Shown: positions 1-11,685, numbered from the stretch's first letter. The stretch is DNA of 15,420 nt from Sulfurivirga caldicuralii (GCA_015661715.1 DQVN01000114.1:1-15420); one strand, 5' to 3'. Program-made: numbers and translations. The notes: a model not told the origin generated them from the letters alone.

Positions 1-152
1 TCAATCTGATCATACGCCTTGGCTTCTCCACCAAATTTCTTACCCTGAACAATGGTCAGCGCCGCTGTCAAGGTGGTCTTACCGTGGTCTACGTGTCCAA
101 TCGTCCCCACGTTTACGTGCGGTTTCGTACGTTCAAACTTTTCCTTTGCCAT
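1..152 (-). CDS. tuf: Elongation factor Tu, N-terminal fragment (runs off the left edge)
   Basis: EF-Tu is the GTPase that carries aminoacyl-tRNA to the ribosomal A site in the cytoplasm. Only the first 50 or so codons lie in the window. The translation starts [20 protein letters not shown] and contains the G1 P-loop GHVDHGKT at residues 19-26, which is diagnostic for EF-Tu, so the family call is secure. The ATG at 152-150 is preceded by an AGAGGA-type ribosome binding site about 8 bases upstream. It follows fusA after 32 bases with no terminator or promoter visible between them, so it is probably the last or a late gene of the str operon (rpsL-rpsG-fusA-tuf). The C-terminal two domains are outside the window. 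A second tuf copy ends at the right edge in the same orientation. Confidence 0.98.
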   Translation of the reverse strand, partial: MAKEKFERTKPHVNVGTIGHVDHGKTTLTAALTIVQGKKFGGEAKAYDQI

Positions 153-184
153 CACAATTTCCTCTTGTTAGCAATTAAAAACAA

Positions 185-2290
185 TTAAGAACCTTTCTTA
201 GCCTTGGCTATGATCTCTTCCTGAATATTGGAAGGCGCCTCAGCATACTTCTCAAACTGCATGGTGTAACTGGCACGCCCTTGAGTCAGAGAGCGCAGCT
301 GGGTTGCATAACCAAACATTTCTGCCAGCGGCACTTCAGCCTTAACCAACTTGCCTACTGGCGCATCCTCCATACTCTGAACCATACCGCGTCGGCGGTT
401 CAAGTCACCGATCACATCACCCATGTACTCTTCAGGCGTCACCACCTCAACGGCCATGATCGGCTCCAGGATTACAGGATTAGCCTTGGTGACACCATCT
501 TTCACAGCCATCCCTGCAGCAACACGGAAGGCTGTCTCGTTCGAGTCTACTTCATGATACGAACCGTCATATAGGGTGGCTTTAACATCAACCACTGGAT
601 AACCCGCCAATACGCCAGCTTCCAACTGATCGCGAATACCTTTTTCGACTGCAGGAATGTAGTCCTTTGGTACAACCCCCCCCACAATTGCATTCTCAAA
701 TTCAAAACCGGAACCTTCAGGCAGTGGCTCGAACTTAACCTTGACATGGCCGTACTGACCACGTCCACCGGACTGACGCACAAACTTACCTTCCGCGTCA
801 ACTGGCGTACGGATCGCCTCACGGTAGGATACCTGCGGCGCGCCCACATTGGCTTCCACCTTGAACTCACGCTTCATACGATCAACGATAATGTCCAGGT
901 GCAGCTCGCCCATACCAGAGATAATGGTCTGGCCCGTCTCCTCATCAGTATGAACACGGAAGGAAGGGTCTTCTTGCGCCAACTTCTGCAGAGCGATGCC
1001 CATCTTTTCCTGATCGGCCTTGGTCTTGGGTTCCACAGCAACGGAGATCACCGGCTCTGGAAACTCCATACGCTCCAGCACAATCTTATGATTTGGATCG
1101 CACAAGGTATCCCCTGTCGTGACATCTTTCAGTCCCACTGCACAGGCGATATCTCCAGCCCGAACTTCCTTAATTTCGTCACGATGGTTTGCGTGCATCT
1201 GCAACAAGCGCCCAACCCGCTCACGCTTTGATTTTGTGGAATTCCACACAGTTTCACCAGAGCTGACCACTCCGGAATAGGCGCGGAAAAAAGTCAGTGT
1301 GCCCACAAACGGATCGGTCATGATCTTGAACGCTAGCGCCGCGAAAGGCTCATTATCATCCGCCTTGCGGATTTCGGGCTCTTCAGTATCCGGATTAATG
1401 CCTTCTACGGGAGGAATATCGATGGGAGAGGGCAGATATTCAATCATGCCATCCAAAACAGCCTGTACGCCTTTGTTTTTGAAAGCAGACCCACAAAACA
1501 TGGGTACGACTTCATTAGCAATACAGCGCTCACGCAATCCCTTCTTGACTTCTTCCTCAGTCAGCTCACCTTCTTCAAGGTACTTATTCATCAACTCCTC
1601 ATTGGCTTCGGCCGCCGCCTCAAGGAGCTGCTCGTGATACTCCTCGCACAAATCAACCATATCTGCTGGAATATCGCCATATTCAAATTTAGTACCCTTG
1701 CTGGCCTCATCCCAAAGGATGGCCTTCATTTTAATCAGGTCAACAACACCCTTAAAATCCTCTTCTGCACCGATTGGCAATTGAACCGGCACTGGTTTGG
1801 CTCCCAAACGAGTTTTAACCTGTTCAACAACGCGAAGAAAGTCGGCGCCCGCACGGTCCATTTTGTTAACAAACGCCATACGAGGAACACCATACTTGTT
1901 AGCCTGACGCCAAACCGTTTCTGACTGAGGCTCAACGCCACCAACTGCACAAAATACCGCTACAGCGCCATCCAGAACGCGCAGTGAGCGCTCAACTTCA
2001 ATCGTAAAGTCTACGTGTCCCGGCGTATCGATGATATTAATACGGTGCTGGGGAAATTGATTGGCCATACCCGACCAGAAACAGGTTGTTGCGGCAGAGG
2101 TAATCGTGATACCACGCTCCTGCTCCTGCTCCATCCAATCCATGGTTGCGGCCCCATCATGTACCTCACCAATTTTGTGAGACACACCCGTATAAAACAG
2201 GATACGCTCAGTAGTTGTCGTTTTACCCGCATCGATATGGGCCATGATACCCACATTACGATAGCGTTCGATCGGTGTCTGTCTTGCCAC
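185..2290 (-). CDS. fusA: Elongation factor G
   Basis: EF-G is the ribosomal translocase GTPase and also acts in ribosome recycling. From a GTG start at 2290-2288 the product is 701 residues, against 704 in E. coli. Visible GTPase motifs are G1 AHIDAGKT (17-24), switch I ending RGITI (about 59-63), G3 DTPGH (88-92) and G4 NKMD (142-145). Domain IV/V signatures such as [19 protein letters not shown] and [13 protein letters not shown] follow. The GTG start is chosen because translation from it gives (M)[11 protein letters not shown], matching the family N-terminus, and a GAAGG ribosome binding site sits 9 bases upstream. The open frame continues 19 codons further to a TTG at 2347, but that extension has no family counterpart and begins inside a hairpin. 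The gene lies 91 bases after rpsG and 32 bases before tuf, as in a normal str operon. No truncation or frameshift is seen. Confidence 0.98.
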   Translation of the reverse strand: MARQTPIERYRNVGIMAHIDAGKTTTTERILFYTGVSHKIGEVHDGAATMDWMEQEQERGITITSAATTCFWSGMANQFPQHRINIIDTPGHVDFTIEVERSLRVLDGAVAVFCAVGGVEPQSETVWRQANKYGVPRMAFVNKMDRAGADFLRVVEQVKTRLGAKPVPVQLPIGAEEDFKGVVDLIKMKAILWDEASKGTKFEYGDIPADMVDLCEEYHEQLLEAAAEANEELMNKYLEEGELTEEEVKKGLRERCIANEVVPMFCGSAFKNKGVQAVLDGMIEYLPSPIDIPPVEGINPDTEEPEIRKADDNEPFAALAFKIMTDPFVGTLTFFRAYSGVVSSGETVWNSTKSKRERVGRLLQMHANHRDEIKEVRAGDIACAVGLKDVTTGDTLCDPNHKIVLERMEFPEPVISVAVEPKTKADQEKMGIALQKLAQEDPSFRVHTDEETGQTIISGMGELHLDIIVDRMKREFKVEANVGAPQVSYREAIRTPVDAEGKFVRQSGGRGQYGHVKVKFEPLPEGSGFEFENAIVGGVVPKDYIPAVEKGIRDQLEAGVLAGYPVVDVKATLYDGSYHEVDSNETAFRVAAGMAVKDGVTKANPVILEPIMAVEVVTPEEYMGDVIGDLNRRRGMVQSMEDAPVGKLVKAEVPLAEMFGYATQLRSLTQGRASYTMQFEKYAEAPSNIQEEIIAKAKKGS

Positions 2291-2330
2291 GGCTTTCAAC
2301 CTTCTTTTGGTTATTTCTATATATGCGAAA

Positions 2331-2346
2331 TGCCCCTTACGGGGCA
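2331..2346 (-). other. Small GNRA-loop hairpin in the rpsG-fusA spacer
   Basis: On the transcribed strand TGCCCC and GGGGCA form a perfect 6-bp stem closed by a GTAA loop. The downstream sequence is ATTTCG, so the T tract is too short for a convincing intrinsic terminator; on the other strand there is no T tract at all. It sits about 40 bases upstream of the fusA start. It may act as a weak attenuator or mRNA stability element, but this is inference. Confidence 0.5.
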
Positions 2347-2381
2347 AAAATTAAATTAAGCTCAAGCAATACTTGCTCTCA

Positions 2382-2855
2382 TTACCAACGGAAATGAGAG
2401 AAGGCCTTATTGGCCTCAGCCATTCGGTGTGTATCCTCTTTCTTCTTGACCGCTGCACCCCGATTCTCAAGAGCATCGGACAGCTCACCGGCCAAACGTA
2501 GCATCATGCCCTTTTCACCCCGCTTGCGAGCGGCATCCACAATCCAGCGCATTGCCAGCGCCACACGGCGCTCAGGTCGCACCTCCACAGGCACCTGATA
2601 CGTGGCGCCCCCTACGCGACGTGACTTCACTTCAACCATAGGGCCGACATTTTCCAACGCCCCTTTCAGGATAGCGACTTGATCATCTCGCTTTTTACGC
2701 GTCGCAACGGTTTCCAACGCACCATACACAATCTTTTCAGCGATGGATTTTTTTCCATCTTTCATGACAATATTTACAAATTTGGCCAACGTCACATCAC
2801 CGAACTTCGGATCCGGCAGAATTTGACGCTTCTCAGCTCTTTTTCTACGTGCCAT
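2382..2855 (-). CDS. rpsG: 30S ribosomal protein S7
   Basis: S7 is the primary assembly protein of the 30S head; it binds the 3' major domain of 16S rRNA and contacts E-site tRNA and mRNA. The product is 157 residues, close to the usual 156. It opens [20 protein letters not shown] and shows the family segments [36 protein letters not shown] and the C-terminal [17 protein letters not shown]. The ATG at 2855-2853 is preceded by a GGAAGAG-type ribosome binding site. It lies 47 bases after rpsL and 91 before fusA, so it is almost certainly co-transcribed in the str operon. In E. coli S7 represses its operon by binding the rpsL-rpsG spacer; here that spacer is short and I see no clear stem in it. 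Confidence 0.98.
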   Translation of the reverse strand: MARRKRAEKRQILPDPKFGDVTLAKFVNIVMKDGKKSIAEKIVYGALETVATRKKRDDQVAILKGALENVGPMVEVKSRRVGGATYQVPVEVRPERRVALAMRWIVDAARKRGEKGMMLRLAGELSDALENRGAAVKKKEDTHRMAEANKAFSHFRW

Positions 2856-2902
2856 TGCTACTCTTCCGGTTTTATTTAAAAGTTATGCCAGCGTTCAACG
2901 GA

Positions 2903-3277
2903 TTAACCCTTAGGACGCTTAGCACCGTACTTAGAACGCCCCTGACGTCGCTTATCAACACCCGCGCAATCCAATGCCCCTCGAATGGTGTGATAGCGAA
3001 CACCCGGCAAGTCCTTAACACGACCACCACGAATCAAGATCACGCTGTGCTCTTGCAAGTTATGGCCTTCTCCACCGATATAGGTGGTCACTTCATAACC
3101 GCTGGTCAAACGCACACGCGCAACTTTACGCAGAGCTGAGTTTGGTTTTTTTGGTGTCGTGGTGTATACACGAGTACAAACCCCACGACGCTGTGGACAT
3201 GCCTGCAATGCAGGCACTTTTGATTTGGCTTTTTTCTGCTTGCGAGGCTTTCGCACAAGCTGATTAATCGTTGCCAT
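2903..3277 (-). CDS. rpsL: 30S ribosomal protein S12
   Basis: S12 sits at the 30S decoding centre and controls translational accuracy. At 124 residues it has the standard length and reads [16 protein letters not shown] at the start. The decoding-site loop [12 protein letters not shown] carries lysine at residues 43 and 44. The second conserved loop, [13 protein letters not shown], carries K88 and D89. Lysines at 43 and 88 are the streptomycin-sensitive residues, so no classical resistance substitution is seen; D89 corresponds to the aspartate methylthiolated by RimO in E. coli. It is the first gene of the str operon here, with a near-consensus promoter about 85 bases upstream and a GGAG ribosome binding site 8 bases before the ATG. 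Confidence 0.99.
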   Translation of the reverse strand: MATINQLVRKPRKQKKAKSKVPALQACPQRRGVCTRVYTTTPKKPNSALRKVARVRLTSGYEVTTYIGGEGHNLQEHSVILIRGGRVKDLPGVRYHTIRGALDCAGVDKRRQGRSKYGAKRPKG

Positions 3278-3321
3278 GTATCTTCTCCATGTTTTAAGAC
3301 CCCATATCGGGGAGGATACTC

Positions 3322-3394
3322 AGGCTTGACACCTGTTCAGAGCAAGCTCAAGAGAGCGGGAATTCTATCGCCCCATTTGCTGTGAGTCAAGCCT
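3322..3394 (-). repeat. 9-bp inverted repeat flanking the rpsL promoter
   Basis: On the minus strand AGGCTTGAC (3394-3386) is repeated in inverted form as GTCAAGCCT (3330-3322), a perfect 9-bp match with 55 bases between the arms. The first arm contains most of the promoter -35 box, and the second lies in the expected rpsL leader. In rpoC read-through RNA the arms could pair; in RNA started at the rpsL promoter only the second arm is present. The function is unknown and chance cannot be excluded. Confidence 0.45.
3362..3390 (-). promoter_or_regulatory. Predicted sigma70 promoter of the str operon
   Basis: On the minus strand a TTGACT -35 box (3390-3385) and a TAGAAT -10 box (3367-3362) are separated by exactly 17 bases. 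The upstream flank over the rpoC stop codon is A/T-rich, like an UP element. The discriminator after the -10 is TCCCGC, a GC-rich type associated with stringent (ppGpp/DksA) repression of ribosomal promoters. A start near 3355 would give a leader of roughly 78 bases before rpsL. The promoter match is direct; stringent control is inferred. Confidence 0.8.
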
Positions 3395-3409
3395 AAGTTA
3401 TTGTTTCCT

Positions 3410-6400
3410 TTATTCTTCGCCATCCACAACTTCAGCCAGTGCATCAACAACTGCTTCATCACTCTCTTCAACGGCATCAGCAAATTGTCGCTGCATAAAG
3501 GCTTTGATTTCTTCTTCTGCACGCCGTGCTGCCTCGCGGCGCAACTTATGGTAGGCAAAGCCCGTACCTGCAGGAATCAAACGACCAACAATCACGTTTT
3601 CCTTTAAACCGATCAACTCATCACGCTTACCACTGACCGCCGCTTCGGTCAGCACTCGGGTCGTCTCTTGGAATGAAGCCGCAGAAATAAAGGATTCCGT
3701 TGCCAATGCGGCTTTCGTAATACCCAGCAACACACGCTGATATTTGACAGGCGCCTTCCCATCTGCTTCCAGCTGAGCATTGATATCCAAAACCCGACTG
3801 TACTCAACCACATCGCCCTTGATCAGTTTTGAGTCACCCGGCTCGAGTATTTCGACCTTACGCAGCATTTGCCGCACAACCGTTTCAATATGTTTATCGT
3901 TGATCTTCACGCCCTGCAGACGATAGACATCCTGTACTTCATTGACAATATACTGCGTCAATGCTTCCACTCCCAAAAGACGCAAGATATCATGGGGGTT
4001 TGGGTCACCATCCACCAAGATATCCCCCTTCTCTACCCGCTCGCCTTCGAACACACTAATTGTGCGCCACTTTGGCACCAGAATCTCGACTGGCTCTCCT
4101 TCATCAGGCGTAATGACAATCCGGTTCTTGCCCTTGGTCTCCTTGCCAAAACTAATTACACCGGAAATCTCTGCCATCACAGCGGGCTCTTTAGGTTGGC
4201 GTGCTTCAAATAGATCTGCCACCCGCGGCAGACCACCAGTAATATCGCGTGTCTTAGATGTTTCCTGCGGAATACGCGCCAACACATCACCTGCCCCTAC
4301 CTGTTGACCTTCCTGAACTACGATGGTGGCGTTCTCCGGTAGGAAATAAATTGCCGGCGACTTGGTACCTGGGAAAAAGACAGCTTCTCCTTGTTCATCC
4401 ACCAGACGGATGTATGGGCGGTCATCCTTATTTTGACGATCCTTGATCGGCCTGACCACACGCATGGTCAGACCGGTCAGCTCATCTGTGCGCTCCTCAA
4501 CCGCCCCTTCGAAGTTGCCAAACTCCACTGTACCGGCCACTTCGGTAATGATTGGGTGGGTATGCGGATCCCACTGGGCAATGACCTTGCCAGATGTTAC
4601 CGACTCACCTTCCTTGACTTCCAATACCGCGCCATAAGGGATCTTGTACCGCTCCTTTTCGCGCCCCATCTCATCAGTAATCACCACCTCACCGGAACGC
4701 GTGGTCACAACCACTTGGCCTTCCGTATTGGTAACAGTCTTAAGACCACTGAACTTAATGGTCCCTTTATGTTTGACTTCCACGTGGCTCTGCGCCGCGG
4801 CACTGGATGCGGTCCCCCCGATATGGAACGTGCGCATGGTCAACTGAGTACCTGGCTCCCCGATTGATTGGGCTGCCATCACCCCCACGGCTTCCCCCAT
4901 ATTGACCAGATGGCCACGCGCCAAGTCACGACCATAACACTTGCGGCACACGCCTATGCGTGCTTCACAAGTCATTGGCGAACGCACCTTGAGACTGTCA
5001 ACGCCATGCTCGTCAATCAACTGAGCTAGCTTTTCGTCGATCAAGACACCCTTTTCAATCAGGGTTGACCAATCCGCCAGCTTAACAGCCTCCGCTGTCA
5101 CCCGCCCCAAAACGCGCTCTCTCAAGGTCTCGACCACATCACCACCTTCGATTAGCGCATGAATGGTGATGCCTGCGTCTGTTCCACAATCATCTTCGGT
5201 AATGACAACATCCTGGGAGACATCCACCAAACGGCGTGTGAGATAACCCGAGTTGGCTGTTTTCAATGCAGTATCCGCCAACCCTTTACGCGCCCCATGG
5301 GTAGAGATGAAGTACTGCAGTACGCTCAATCCCTCACGGAAGTTCGCCGTAATCGGCGTTTCAATAATCGAGCCATCCGGCTTGGCCATCAAGCCACGCA
5401 TGCCTCCCAACTGGCGCATTTGCGCCACGCTGCCCCGGGCTCCAGAGTCAGCCATCATAAAAATGGAGTTGAAGGACAGCTGTTTTACTTCGTTGCCGTC
5501 TTTATCGGTCACCGTCTCCCACTGGATCTCTTCCATCATCGCCTTAGTGACCAGCTCGTTTGCGTGAGACCAGATATCAATGACTTTGTTATAGCGCTCA
5601 CCTTCAGTGACCAGCCCCTGCTCATACTGATGCTGGATTTCCTTGACCTGCTCCTCAGCCTTTTTCAGAATCTCCGCTTTTGCCGCTGGAATTACCATAT
5701 CATCGACAGCAAAGGACATGCCGGCCAATGTGGAGTGACGGAAACCGGTATACATTAACTGATCAGCAAATATCACCGTCTCTTTGGGACCTAATGTGCG
5801 GTAGCAGGCATTCAACAGTTTGGAAACGTTTTTCTTGGTCAAATTGGTATTGACCAGATCAAAACTCAGCCCTTCTGGCAGGATTTTTTTCAAATAAGCA
5901 CGGCCGGCCGTGGTGTCCACAATTCGGCTACGCGCTTCTGTACCACCCTCTTCGTGCTTAACAACCTCTTGAACACGGAACTTAATGCGTGTATGTAGCG
6001 TAACCACACCCGCATTGAGCGCACGCTCAACATCCTGCCAGGAGCCAAAATATTTCCCTTCACCCGGAGCATTGATCCGCTCCCGCGTCATGTAGTACAA
6101 CCCCAAAACAACGTCTTGTGACGGCACGATGATGGGGTCACCGTTGGCGGGTGACAACAGATTGTTCGTGGACATCATCAGGGTGCGGGCTTCCAGTTGC
6201 GCTTCCAGAGAAAGTGGCACATGCACGGCCATCTGGTCACCGTCAAAATCTGCGTTGAATGCAGTACACACTAAGGGATGCAGCTGAATAGCCTTGCCTT
6301 CAATCAACACCGGCTCGAATGCTTGGATACCCAGACGGTGCAGTGTAGGCGCCCGGTTCAATAATACAGGGTGCTCACGGATGACGCTGTCCAGCGCTTC

Positions 6401-7627
6401 CCACACCACGGCATCCTCGTTTTCAACCATTTTTTTGGCCGCCTTAATGGTCGCCGCATACCCCTGTTTGAGCAACTTACTGTAAATGAAGGGCTTGAAC
6501 AGCTCCAACGCCATGAGCTTAGGCAAACCGCACTGGTGTAGTTTCAATGTCGGACCGACCACAATAACAGAGCGGCCAGAATAGTCCACACGCTTACCCA
6601 GCAGGTTCTGCCGGAATCGCCCCTGCTTGCCCTTGATCATGTCAGCCAGTGACTTCAACTGACGCTTGTTGGATCCGGTAACCGCACGCCCACGACGCCC
6701 GTTGTCCAATAAGGAGTCAACCGCCTCCTGTAGCATGCGTTTTTCATTACGCACAATAATGTCCGGCGCCATCAGATCCAGCAAACGCTTGAGACGATTG
6801 TTGCGGTTGATCACGCGACGATACAGATCGTTCAAATCAGATGTGGCAAATCGGCCACCATCCAATGGCACCAGCGGGCGTAGATCTGGCGGCAATACCG
6901 GCAGCACTTCCAAAATCATCCACTCAGGACGGTTACCTGACTGAATAAATGCCTCAATCAGCTTCAGGCGCTTGGCCAATTTTTTCTGTTTGGTTTGAGA
7001 GTTGGTCTCCGCCATCTCCTGGCGCAGCTTTTCCGCCTCTGCATGGAGATCGATCGCCTCCAAACGGCGCTTGACTGCCTCAGCACCCATTAACGCCTCA
7101 AACTCATCACCATACTCTTCCAGCGCATCCAGGTACTCTTCTTCTGTCAGCAACTGCCATGGCTCAAAAGGCGTCAGGCCTGGGTCAACGACCATAAAGG
7201 CTTCAAAATACAGGACCGCCTCAATCTCTTTCAATGTCATATCCAGGATCAAGCCGATACGAGACGGTAGGGATTTCAAAAACCAAATATGGGCAACTGG
7301 TGCGGCCAACTCAATGTGCCCCATGCGCTCACGCCGTACCTTTGCCTGCGTAACCTCAACACCACACTTTTCACAAATGACACCGCGGTGTTTCAGGCGT
7401 TTGTATTTACCGCACAAGCATTCATAATCCCGAATTGGGCCAAAGATTTTGGCGCAGAAGAGTCCATCCCGTTCCGGCTTAAAAGTACGGTAGTTGATGG
7501 TTTCCGGCTTTTTGACTTCGCCATAAGACCAAGAGCGGATTTTTTCGGGCGAAGCAAGGCTGACCCGGATCGCATCAAAGTCGGTGGTATTTTTTTGGCT
7601 TTTGAGGAATCCGATCAATTCTTTCAT
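3410..7627 (-). CDS. rpoC: RNA polymerase subunit beta-prime
   Basis: Beta-prime forms the clamp and half of the active centre of RNA polymerase. The product is 1405 residues, against 1407 in E. coli. The N-terminal zinc ribbon has C70, C72, C85 and C88. The catalytic loop NADFDGDQM carries the three Mg-binding aspartates at 460, 462 and 464, the same numbers as in E. coli. A second zinc site is visible as DCGT followed by [11 protein letters not shown], and the trigger-loop region contains [19 protein letters not shown]. The C-terminus runs into an acidic tail. The ATG at 7627-7625 overlaps the rpoB stop codon by 4 bases (ATGA), with a GGAG ribosome binding site 8 bases upstream inside rpoB, suggesting translational coupling. 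It is the last gene before the str promoter, and no intrinsic terminator with a T tract follows it, so read-through into rpsL is plausible. Confidence 0.99.
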   Translation of the reverse strand: MKELIGFLKSQKNTTDFDAIRVSLASPEKIRSWSYGEVKKPETINYRTFKPERDGLFCAKIFGPIRDYECLCGKYKRLKHRGVICEKCGVEVTQAKVRRERMGHIELAAPVAHIWFLKSLPSRIGLILDMTLKEIEAVLYFEAFMVVDPGLTPFEPWQLLTEEEYLDALEEYGDEFEALMGAEAVKRRLEAIDLHAEAEKLRQEMAETNSQTKQKKLAKRLKLIEAFIQSGNRPEWMILEVLPVLPPDLRPLVPLDGGRFATSDLNDLYRRVINRNNRLKRLLDLMAPDIIVRNEKRMLQEAVDSLLDNGRRGRAVTGSNKRQLKSLADMIKGKQGRFRQNLLGKRVDYSGRSVIVVGPTLKLHQCGLPKLMALELFKPFIYSKLLKQGYAATIKAAKKMVENEDAVVWEALDSVIREHPVLLNRAPTLHRLGIQAFEPVLIEGKAIQLHPLVCTAFNADFDGDQMAVHVPLSLEAQLEARTLMMSTNNLLSPANGDPIIVPSQDVVLGLYYMTRERINAPGEGKYFGSWQDVERALNAGVVTLHTRIKFRVQEVVKHEEGGTEARSRIVDTTAGRAYLKKILPEGLSFDLVNTNLTKKNVSKLLNACYRTLGPKETVIFADQLMYTGFRHSTLAGMSFAVDDMVIPAAKAEILKKAEEQVKEIQHQYEQGLVTEGERYNKVIDIWSHANELVTKAMMEEIQWETVTDKDGNEVKQLSFNSIFMMADSGARGSVAQMRQLGGMRGLMAKPDGSIIETPITANFREGLSVLQYFISTHGARKGLADTALKTANSGYLTRRLVDVSQDVVITEDDCGTDAGITIHALIEGGDVVETLRERVLGRVTAEAVKLADWSTLIEKGVLIDEKLAQLIDEHGVDSLKVRSPMTCEARIGVCRKCYGRDLARGHLVNMGEAVGVMAAQSIGEPGTQLTMRTFHIGGTASSAAAQSHVEVKHKGTIKFSGLKTVTNTEGQVVVTTRSGEVVITDEMGREKERYKIPYGAVLEVKEGESVTSGKVIAQWDPHTHPIITEVAGTVEFGNFEGAVEERTDELTGLTMRVVRPIKDRQNKDDRPYIRLVDEQGEAVFFPGTKSPAIYFLPENATIVVQEGQQVGAGDVLARIPQETSKTRDITGGLPRVADLFEARQPKEPAVMAEISGVISFGKETKGKNRIVITPDEGEPVEILVPKWRTISVFEGERVEKGDILVDGDPNPHDILRLLGVEALTQYIVNEVQDVYRLQGVKINDKHIETVVRQMLRKVEILEPGDSKLIKGDVVEYSRVLDINAQLEADGKAPVKYQRVLLGITKAALATESFISAASFQETTRVLTEAAVSGKRDELIGLKENVIVGRLIPAGTGFAYHKLRREAARRAEEEIKAFMQRQFADAVEESDEAVVDALAEVVDGEE

Positions 7628-10600
7628 TTGTCTTGCTCCAATTCAATATCAATACCCAGCGCTCTGATCTCTTTGCGAAGTACGCTGAAGGACTCAGGCA
7701 TTCCAGGCTCCATATACTGATTTCCATCCACGATATTTTTGTACATGCGTGTACGGCCGGTCAGGTCATCCGACTTCACTGTGAGCATTTCCTGTAGTGT
7801 AAAGGCCGCACCATAGGCCTCCAATGCCCAGACTTCCATTTCCCCAAAACGCTGACCGCCAAACTGGGCTTTACCACCCAGCGGCTGCTGAGTCACCAGG
7901 CTATAGGGCCCGGTAGAACGCGCATGCATCTTGTCATCGACTAAGTGGTTGAGCTTGAGCATGTACATATAACCCACCGTCACTGGACGATCGAATTTCT
8001 CTCCAGTACGACCATCATAGAGCATCATCTGACCGCTCTCCGGCAACTCCGCCAACTTCAACAGCTTCTTGATCTGCGTTTCACTGGCGCCATCAAACAC
8101 CGGTGAGGCCATGGGTACGCCGTTTTTGAGGTTATGCGCCAGTTCGATGATTTCTTCATCGGTCAGGCTATCCAGATCCTCCAGCTGACCTTCCGTTTCA
8201 TTGTAAATCTTCTTCAAAAACTCACGCAGTTCGGCCACAGCCCGTTGCTGTTCAAGCATCTGATTGATCTTCTCGCCCAACCCCTTGGCTGCCAGCCCCA
8301 GGTGCGTCTCGAGAATCTGCCCCACATTCATCCGTGAAGGCACACCCAACGGATTCAAACAGATATCAACCGGGCGACCATGCTCGTCATAAGGCATGTC
8401 TTCGACCGGCGCAATTCGAGAGATGACACCCTTATTTCCGTGACGCCCCGCCATCTTATCCCCAGGCTGAATGCGACGTTTCATGGCCACATAAACCTTG
8501 ACCATCTTGGAAACACCCGGTGGCAGCTCGTCACCCTGGGTCAATTTTTTTCGCTTCTCTTCATAGAAAGCCTCAAGCTCTTCTTTCTTATCTTTCAACT
8601 GCTGCTGCAAACTTTCAAGCTGACGTACAAGCTCTTCATTGGCTAACTCCAAGTCAAACCACTTCTCCCGGGGTGTATCTCCCAGCAGCTTCTTAGTAAC
8701 CTTCTTACCATTGGCCAACTGTTTATTCAGAATCAGCTTTTCAATACGGTCAAAGACATCATCTTCCAGGATCTTGTACTGCACATTGATATCAGCACGG
8801 ATCTTCGCCAACTGCTCCTCACGAATAGCCTTGGCGCGGCTATCCAACTTAACCCCCTCACGGGTAAACACTTGCACATCGATCACCGTACCTTCAACAC
8901 CCTTGGGTACTCGCAGTGAAGTATCTTTCACATCGGATGCCTTTTCTCCAAAAATGGCCCGCAGCAGTTTTTCCTCTGGTGTCAACTGCTGCTCACCCTT
9001 AGGTGTCACCTTACCGACGAGAATGTCGCCCTGCTTAACCTGAGCCCCCACATAGATAATCCCTGCTTCATCCAGCTTAGAGAGGGCTGCTTCGCTGACA
9101 TTAGGAATATCATCGGTAATTTCTTCCGGCCCCAGCTTAGTATCCCGCGCCAGACAGGTTAATTCCTCAATATGAATCGTCGTGTAACGATCTTCCTGGA
9201 CGACACGCTCTGAGATCAAAATGGAATCTTCAAAGTTGTAACCATTCCACGGCACAAAAGCGACACGCATGTTCTGACCCAGTGCCAGTTCGCCCAGATC
9301 CGTGGACGGCCCATCGGCCAGAACATCACCTTTCTGCACCCGATCGCCCGCTTTGACGATGGGGCGCTGATTCATACACGTGTTCTGATTTGAACGCTGA
9401 TACTTGACCAGATTGTAGATATCAACGCCCGTTTCACCTGTGCCGATTTCTTCTTCATTAACGCGCACCACGATACGCTCGGCATCGGCTGAAACAACGA
9501 TACCGCCACGATTGGCCACAACCGTCACGCCGGAATCAATGGCCACCTTGCGCTCCATACCGGTACCCACCAGTGGCTTATCCGCCCGTACCGTTGGCAC
9601 CGCCTGACGCTGCATGTTAGAACCCATCAAAGCACGGTTGGCATCATCATGCTCCAAAAAAGGAATCAGGGAGGCGGCTACAGATACGATCTGCTGTGGC
9701 GCAATATCCATATAGTCCACATCTTTGGCCGAAGCCAGAGTGAACTCGTTCTGATGACGAGCGGATACGAGCTCTTCCTTGATCCGCCCTTCTTCATCCA
9801 ACATCACATTGGCTTGAGCAATCACATACTGCGCTTCATCAATCGCCGATACATAGTGAATCTCGTCGGTCACTTTGCCATCGACCACCTTACGATAGGG
9901 CGTCTCAAGAAAACCATACTCGTTGGTCTTAGCATAAACCGCCAATGTATTGATTAATCCGATATTAGGACCTTCCGGTGTCTCAATCGGACACAGACGA
10001 CCATAATGGGTGGGATGGACGTCACGCACCTCAAAGCCAGCGCGCTCTCGGGTCAGCCCCCCTGGCCCCAATGCTGAAACCCGACGCTTATGGGTGATTT
10101 CAGACAAGGGATTGACCTGATCCATAAACTGAGACAGCTGACTGGAACCAAAGAACTCTTTGATCGCAGCAGAAACTGGTTTCGCATTGACCAGGTCCTG
10201 TGGCATCAGCCCCTCACTCTCGGCGTTGTTCAAACGCTCCTTGACCGCCCGCTCTACACGCACCAGCCCAACTCGGAACGCATTCTCTGCCATCTCACCC
10301 ACCGCACGGATGCGACGGTTGCCTAAGGTGTCAATATCATCAACTGTACTCTGACCATTACGAATTTTGATCAGCTCACGCACTACATCGATAATGTCTT
10401 CATTCGTTAGAGTACGTGGTCCCTGATCAGTATCACGCCCCAACCGACGATTCAGTTTCATCCGCCCAACAGCAGACAGATCATAGCGCTCTTCCGAGAA
10501 AAATAGATCATTAAACAACTGCTCAGCTGTTTCTTTCGTGGGCGGCTCACCGGGACGCATCATGCGATATATTTCAACCTGCGCTTCCAGTTGTGAAGCC

Positions 10601-11685
10601 GTATGATCAGCAGCAAGTGTACGAGAAATATAGTCTCCTGCCTCTAATTCATCTACATAAAGCACATTAAAGGTCAGACCATTTTTCTCCGCCAATGCCT
10701 CAGCCAGCTCGGGTGTAATCACGCTATTTGCCGTGGCCAAAATCTCTCCAGTTGAGGTATCAACCAAATCGTGGGCCAACACCTTGCCTACAACATATTC
10801 AACGGGCACTTCAATCCACTCAGCACCCGCTTCCTTCAACTGTTTAATCGTGCGAGATGTAATCTTTCTGCCCGCTTTAACCAGTGTTTTGCCATCAACC
10901 ACAATATCGAAAGTGGCTGTCTGTCCCTTAAGTTGTTCTGGTTGTGCCTTCAGCAGGAATTTACCACCTTCGACTTTAAGCGTGCTCTTTTCAAAGAACA
11001 GATCAAGTATCTGCTCATTGGTGTAACCCATGGCGCGTAACAGCACCGTCACCGGTAACTTACGCCGCCGGTCAATCCGAGCATAGAGAATGTCATTCTG
11101 ATCAAATTCAAAATCTAACCAGGAACCACGATAAGGGATGATACGCGCATTAAACAGCACCTTACCACCAGCAGATTTGCCCTTATCGCTATCAAACACA
11201 ACACCTGGCGACCGGTGCAACTGGGTCACAATAACACGCTCAGTTCCATTGATGACAAAAGTACCTGTCTCGGTCATCAATGGAATATCACCCAGATAAA
11301 CACTCTGTTCCTTAACGTCCTTGATCTTACGCTTGCCAACCGGACCTGAATCCTTGTCATACAAAACCACGCGCATTTTCACGCGCAACGGCGCATCATA
11401 GGTCACACCGCGCAGCTTACATTCACGCACATCAAATTCTGGCTGACCGATTTCATAGCTCACATATTCCAGGTCCGCCGTTCCTGCCACACCCCTGATT
11501 GGAAAAATGGACTTAAATGCTGCATGCAACCCGACTTCCTTACGTTGCAAAGGCGGCACATCCAGCTGTAAGAACTCAGCATAAGAGTTTTTCTGCAGTG
11601 AAATCAGATAGGGCACCTCTTGAATGGAGGGGCGCTTGGCAAAATTCTTACGGATGCGTTTTTTTTCTGTCAGAGAGTAGGCCAT
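7624..11685 (-). CDS. rpoB: RNA polymerase subunit beta
   Basis: Beta forms the other half of the RNA polymerase catalytic cleft and the rifampicin pocket. The product is 1353 residues, slightly longer than the 1342 of E. coli, and opens [20 protein letters not shown]. The rifampicin region [19 protein letters not shown] begins at residue 511. The residues equivalent to E. coli D516, H526 and S531 are D522, H532 and S537, all of the sensitive type; E. coli N518 is replaced by V524. Further signatures are [11 protein letters not shown] and [16 protein letters not shown]. The ATG at 11685-11683 has a GAGG ribosome binding site 5 bases upstream. It lies downstream of rplL across a 202-base structured spacer that probably sets the ratio of polymerase to ribosomal protein transcripts. 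It overlaps rpoC by 4 bases. Confidence 0.99.
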   Translation of the reverse strand: MAYSLTEKKRIRKNFAKRPSIQEVPYLISLQKNSYAEFLQLDVPPLQRKEVGLHAAFKSIFPIRGVAGTADLEYVSYEIGQPEFDVRECKLRGVTYDAPLRVKMRVVLYDKDSGPVGKRKIKDVKEQSVYLGDIPLMTETGTFVINGTERVIVTQLHRSPGVVFDSDKGKSAGGKVLFNARIIPYRGSWLDFEFDQNDILYARIDRRRKLPVTVLLRAMGYTNEQILDLFFEKSTLKVEGGKFLLKAQPEQLKGQTATFDIVVDGKTLVKAGRKITSRTIKQLKEAGAEWIEVPVEYVVGKVLAHDLVDTSTGEILATANSVITPELAEALAEKNGLTFNVLYVDELEAGDYISRTLAADHTASQLEAQVEIYRMMRPGEPPTKETAEQLFNDLFFSEERYDLSAVGRMKLNRRLGRDTDQGPRTLTNEDIIDVVRELIKIRNGQSTVDDIDTLGNRRIRAVGEMAENAFRVGLVRVERAVKERLNNAESEGLMPQDLVNAKPVSAAIKEFFGSSQLSQFMDQVNPLSEITHKRRVSALGPGGLTRERAGFEVRDVHPTHYGRLCPIETPEGPNIGLINTLAVYAKTNEYGFLETPYRKVVDGKVTDEIHYVSAIDEAQYVIAQANVMLDEEGRIKEELVSARHQNEFTLASAKDVDYMDIAPQQIVSVAASLIPFLEHDDANRALMGSNMQRQAVPTVRADKPLVGTGMERKVAIDSGVTVVANRGGIVVSADAERIVVRVNEEEIGTGETGVDIYNLVKYQRSNQNTCMNQRPIVKAGDRVQKGDVLADGPSTDLGELALGQNMRVAFVPWNGYNFEDSILISERVVQEDRYTTIHIEELTCLARDTKLGPEEITDDIPNVSEAALSKLDEAGIIYVGAQVKQGDILVGKVTPKGEQQLTPEEKLLRAIFGEKASDVKDTSLRVPKGVEGTVIDVQVFTREGVKLDSRAKAIREEQLAKIRADINVQYKILEDDVFDRIEKLILNKQLANGKKVTKKLLGDTPREKWFDLELANEELVRQLESLQQQLKDKKEELEAFYEEKRKKLTQGDELPPGVSKMVKVYVAMKRRIQPGDKMAGRHGNKGVISRIAPVEDMPYDEHGRPVDICLNPLGVPSRMNVGQILETHLGLAAKGLGEKINQMLEQQRAVAELREFLKKIYNETEGQLEDLDSLTDEEIIELAHNLKNGVPMASPVFDGASETQIKKLLKLAELPESGQMMLYDGRTGEKFDRPVTVGYMYMLKLNHLVDDKMHARSTGPYSLVTQQPLGGKAQFGGQRFGEMEVWALEAYGAAFTLQEMLTVKSDDLTGRTRMYKNIVDGNQYMEPGMPESFSVLRKEIRALGIDIELEQDK

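Noticed and set aside
2331..2346. Hairpin before fusA as a full intrinsic terminator
   Set aside because: Only ATTTCG follows on the transcribed strand, and the other strand has no T tract and no gene to terminate.
5159..5758. 199-codon plus-strand open frame opposite rpoC
   Set aside because: It lies wholly antisense to a conserved part of rpoC, shows no recognisable domain, and is one of many such frames produced by codon bias on the opposite strand.
7624..7627. Possible frameshift or fusion between rpoB and rpoC
   Set aside because: Both proteins are full length with intact termini; the 4-base ATGA overlap is a normal stop-start arrangement, not a fusion.
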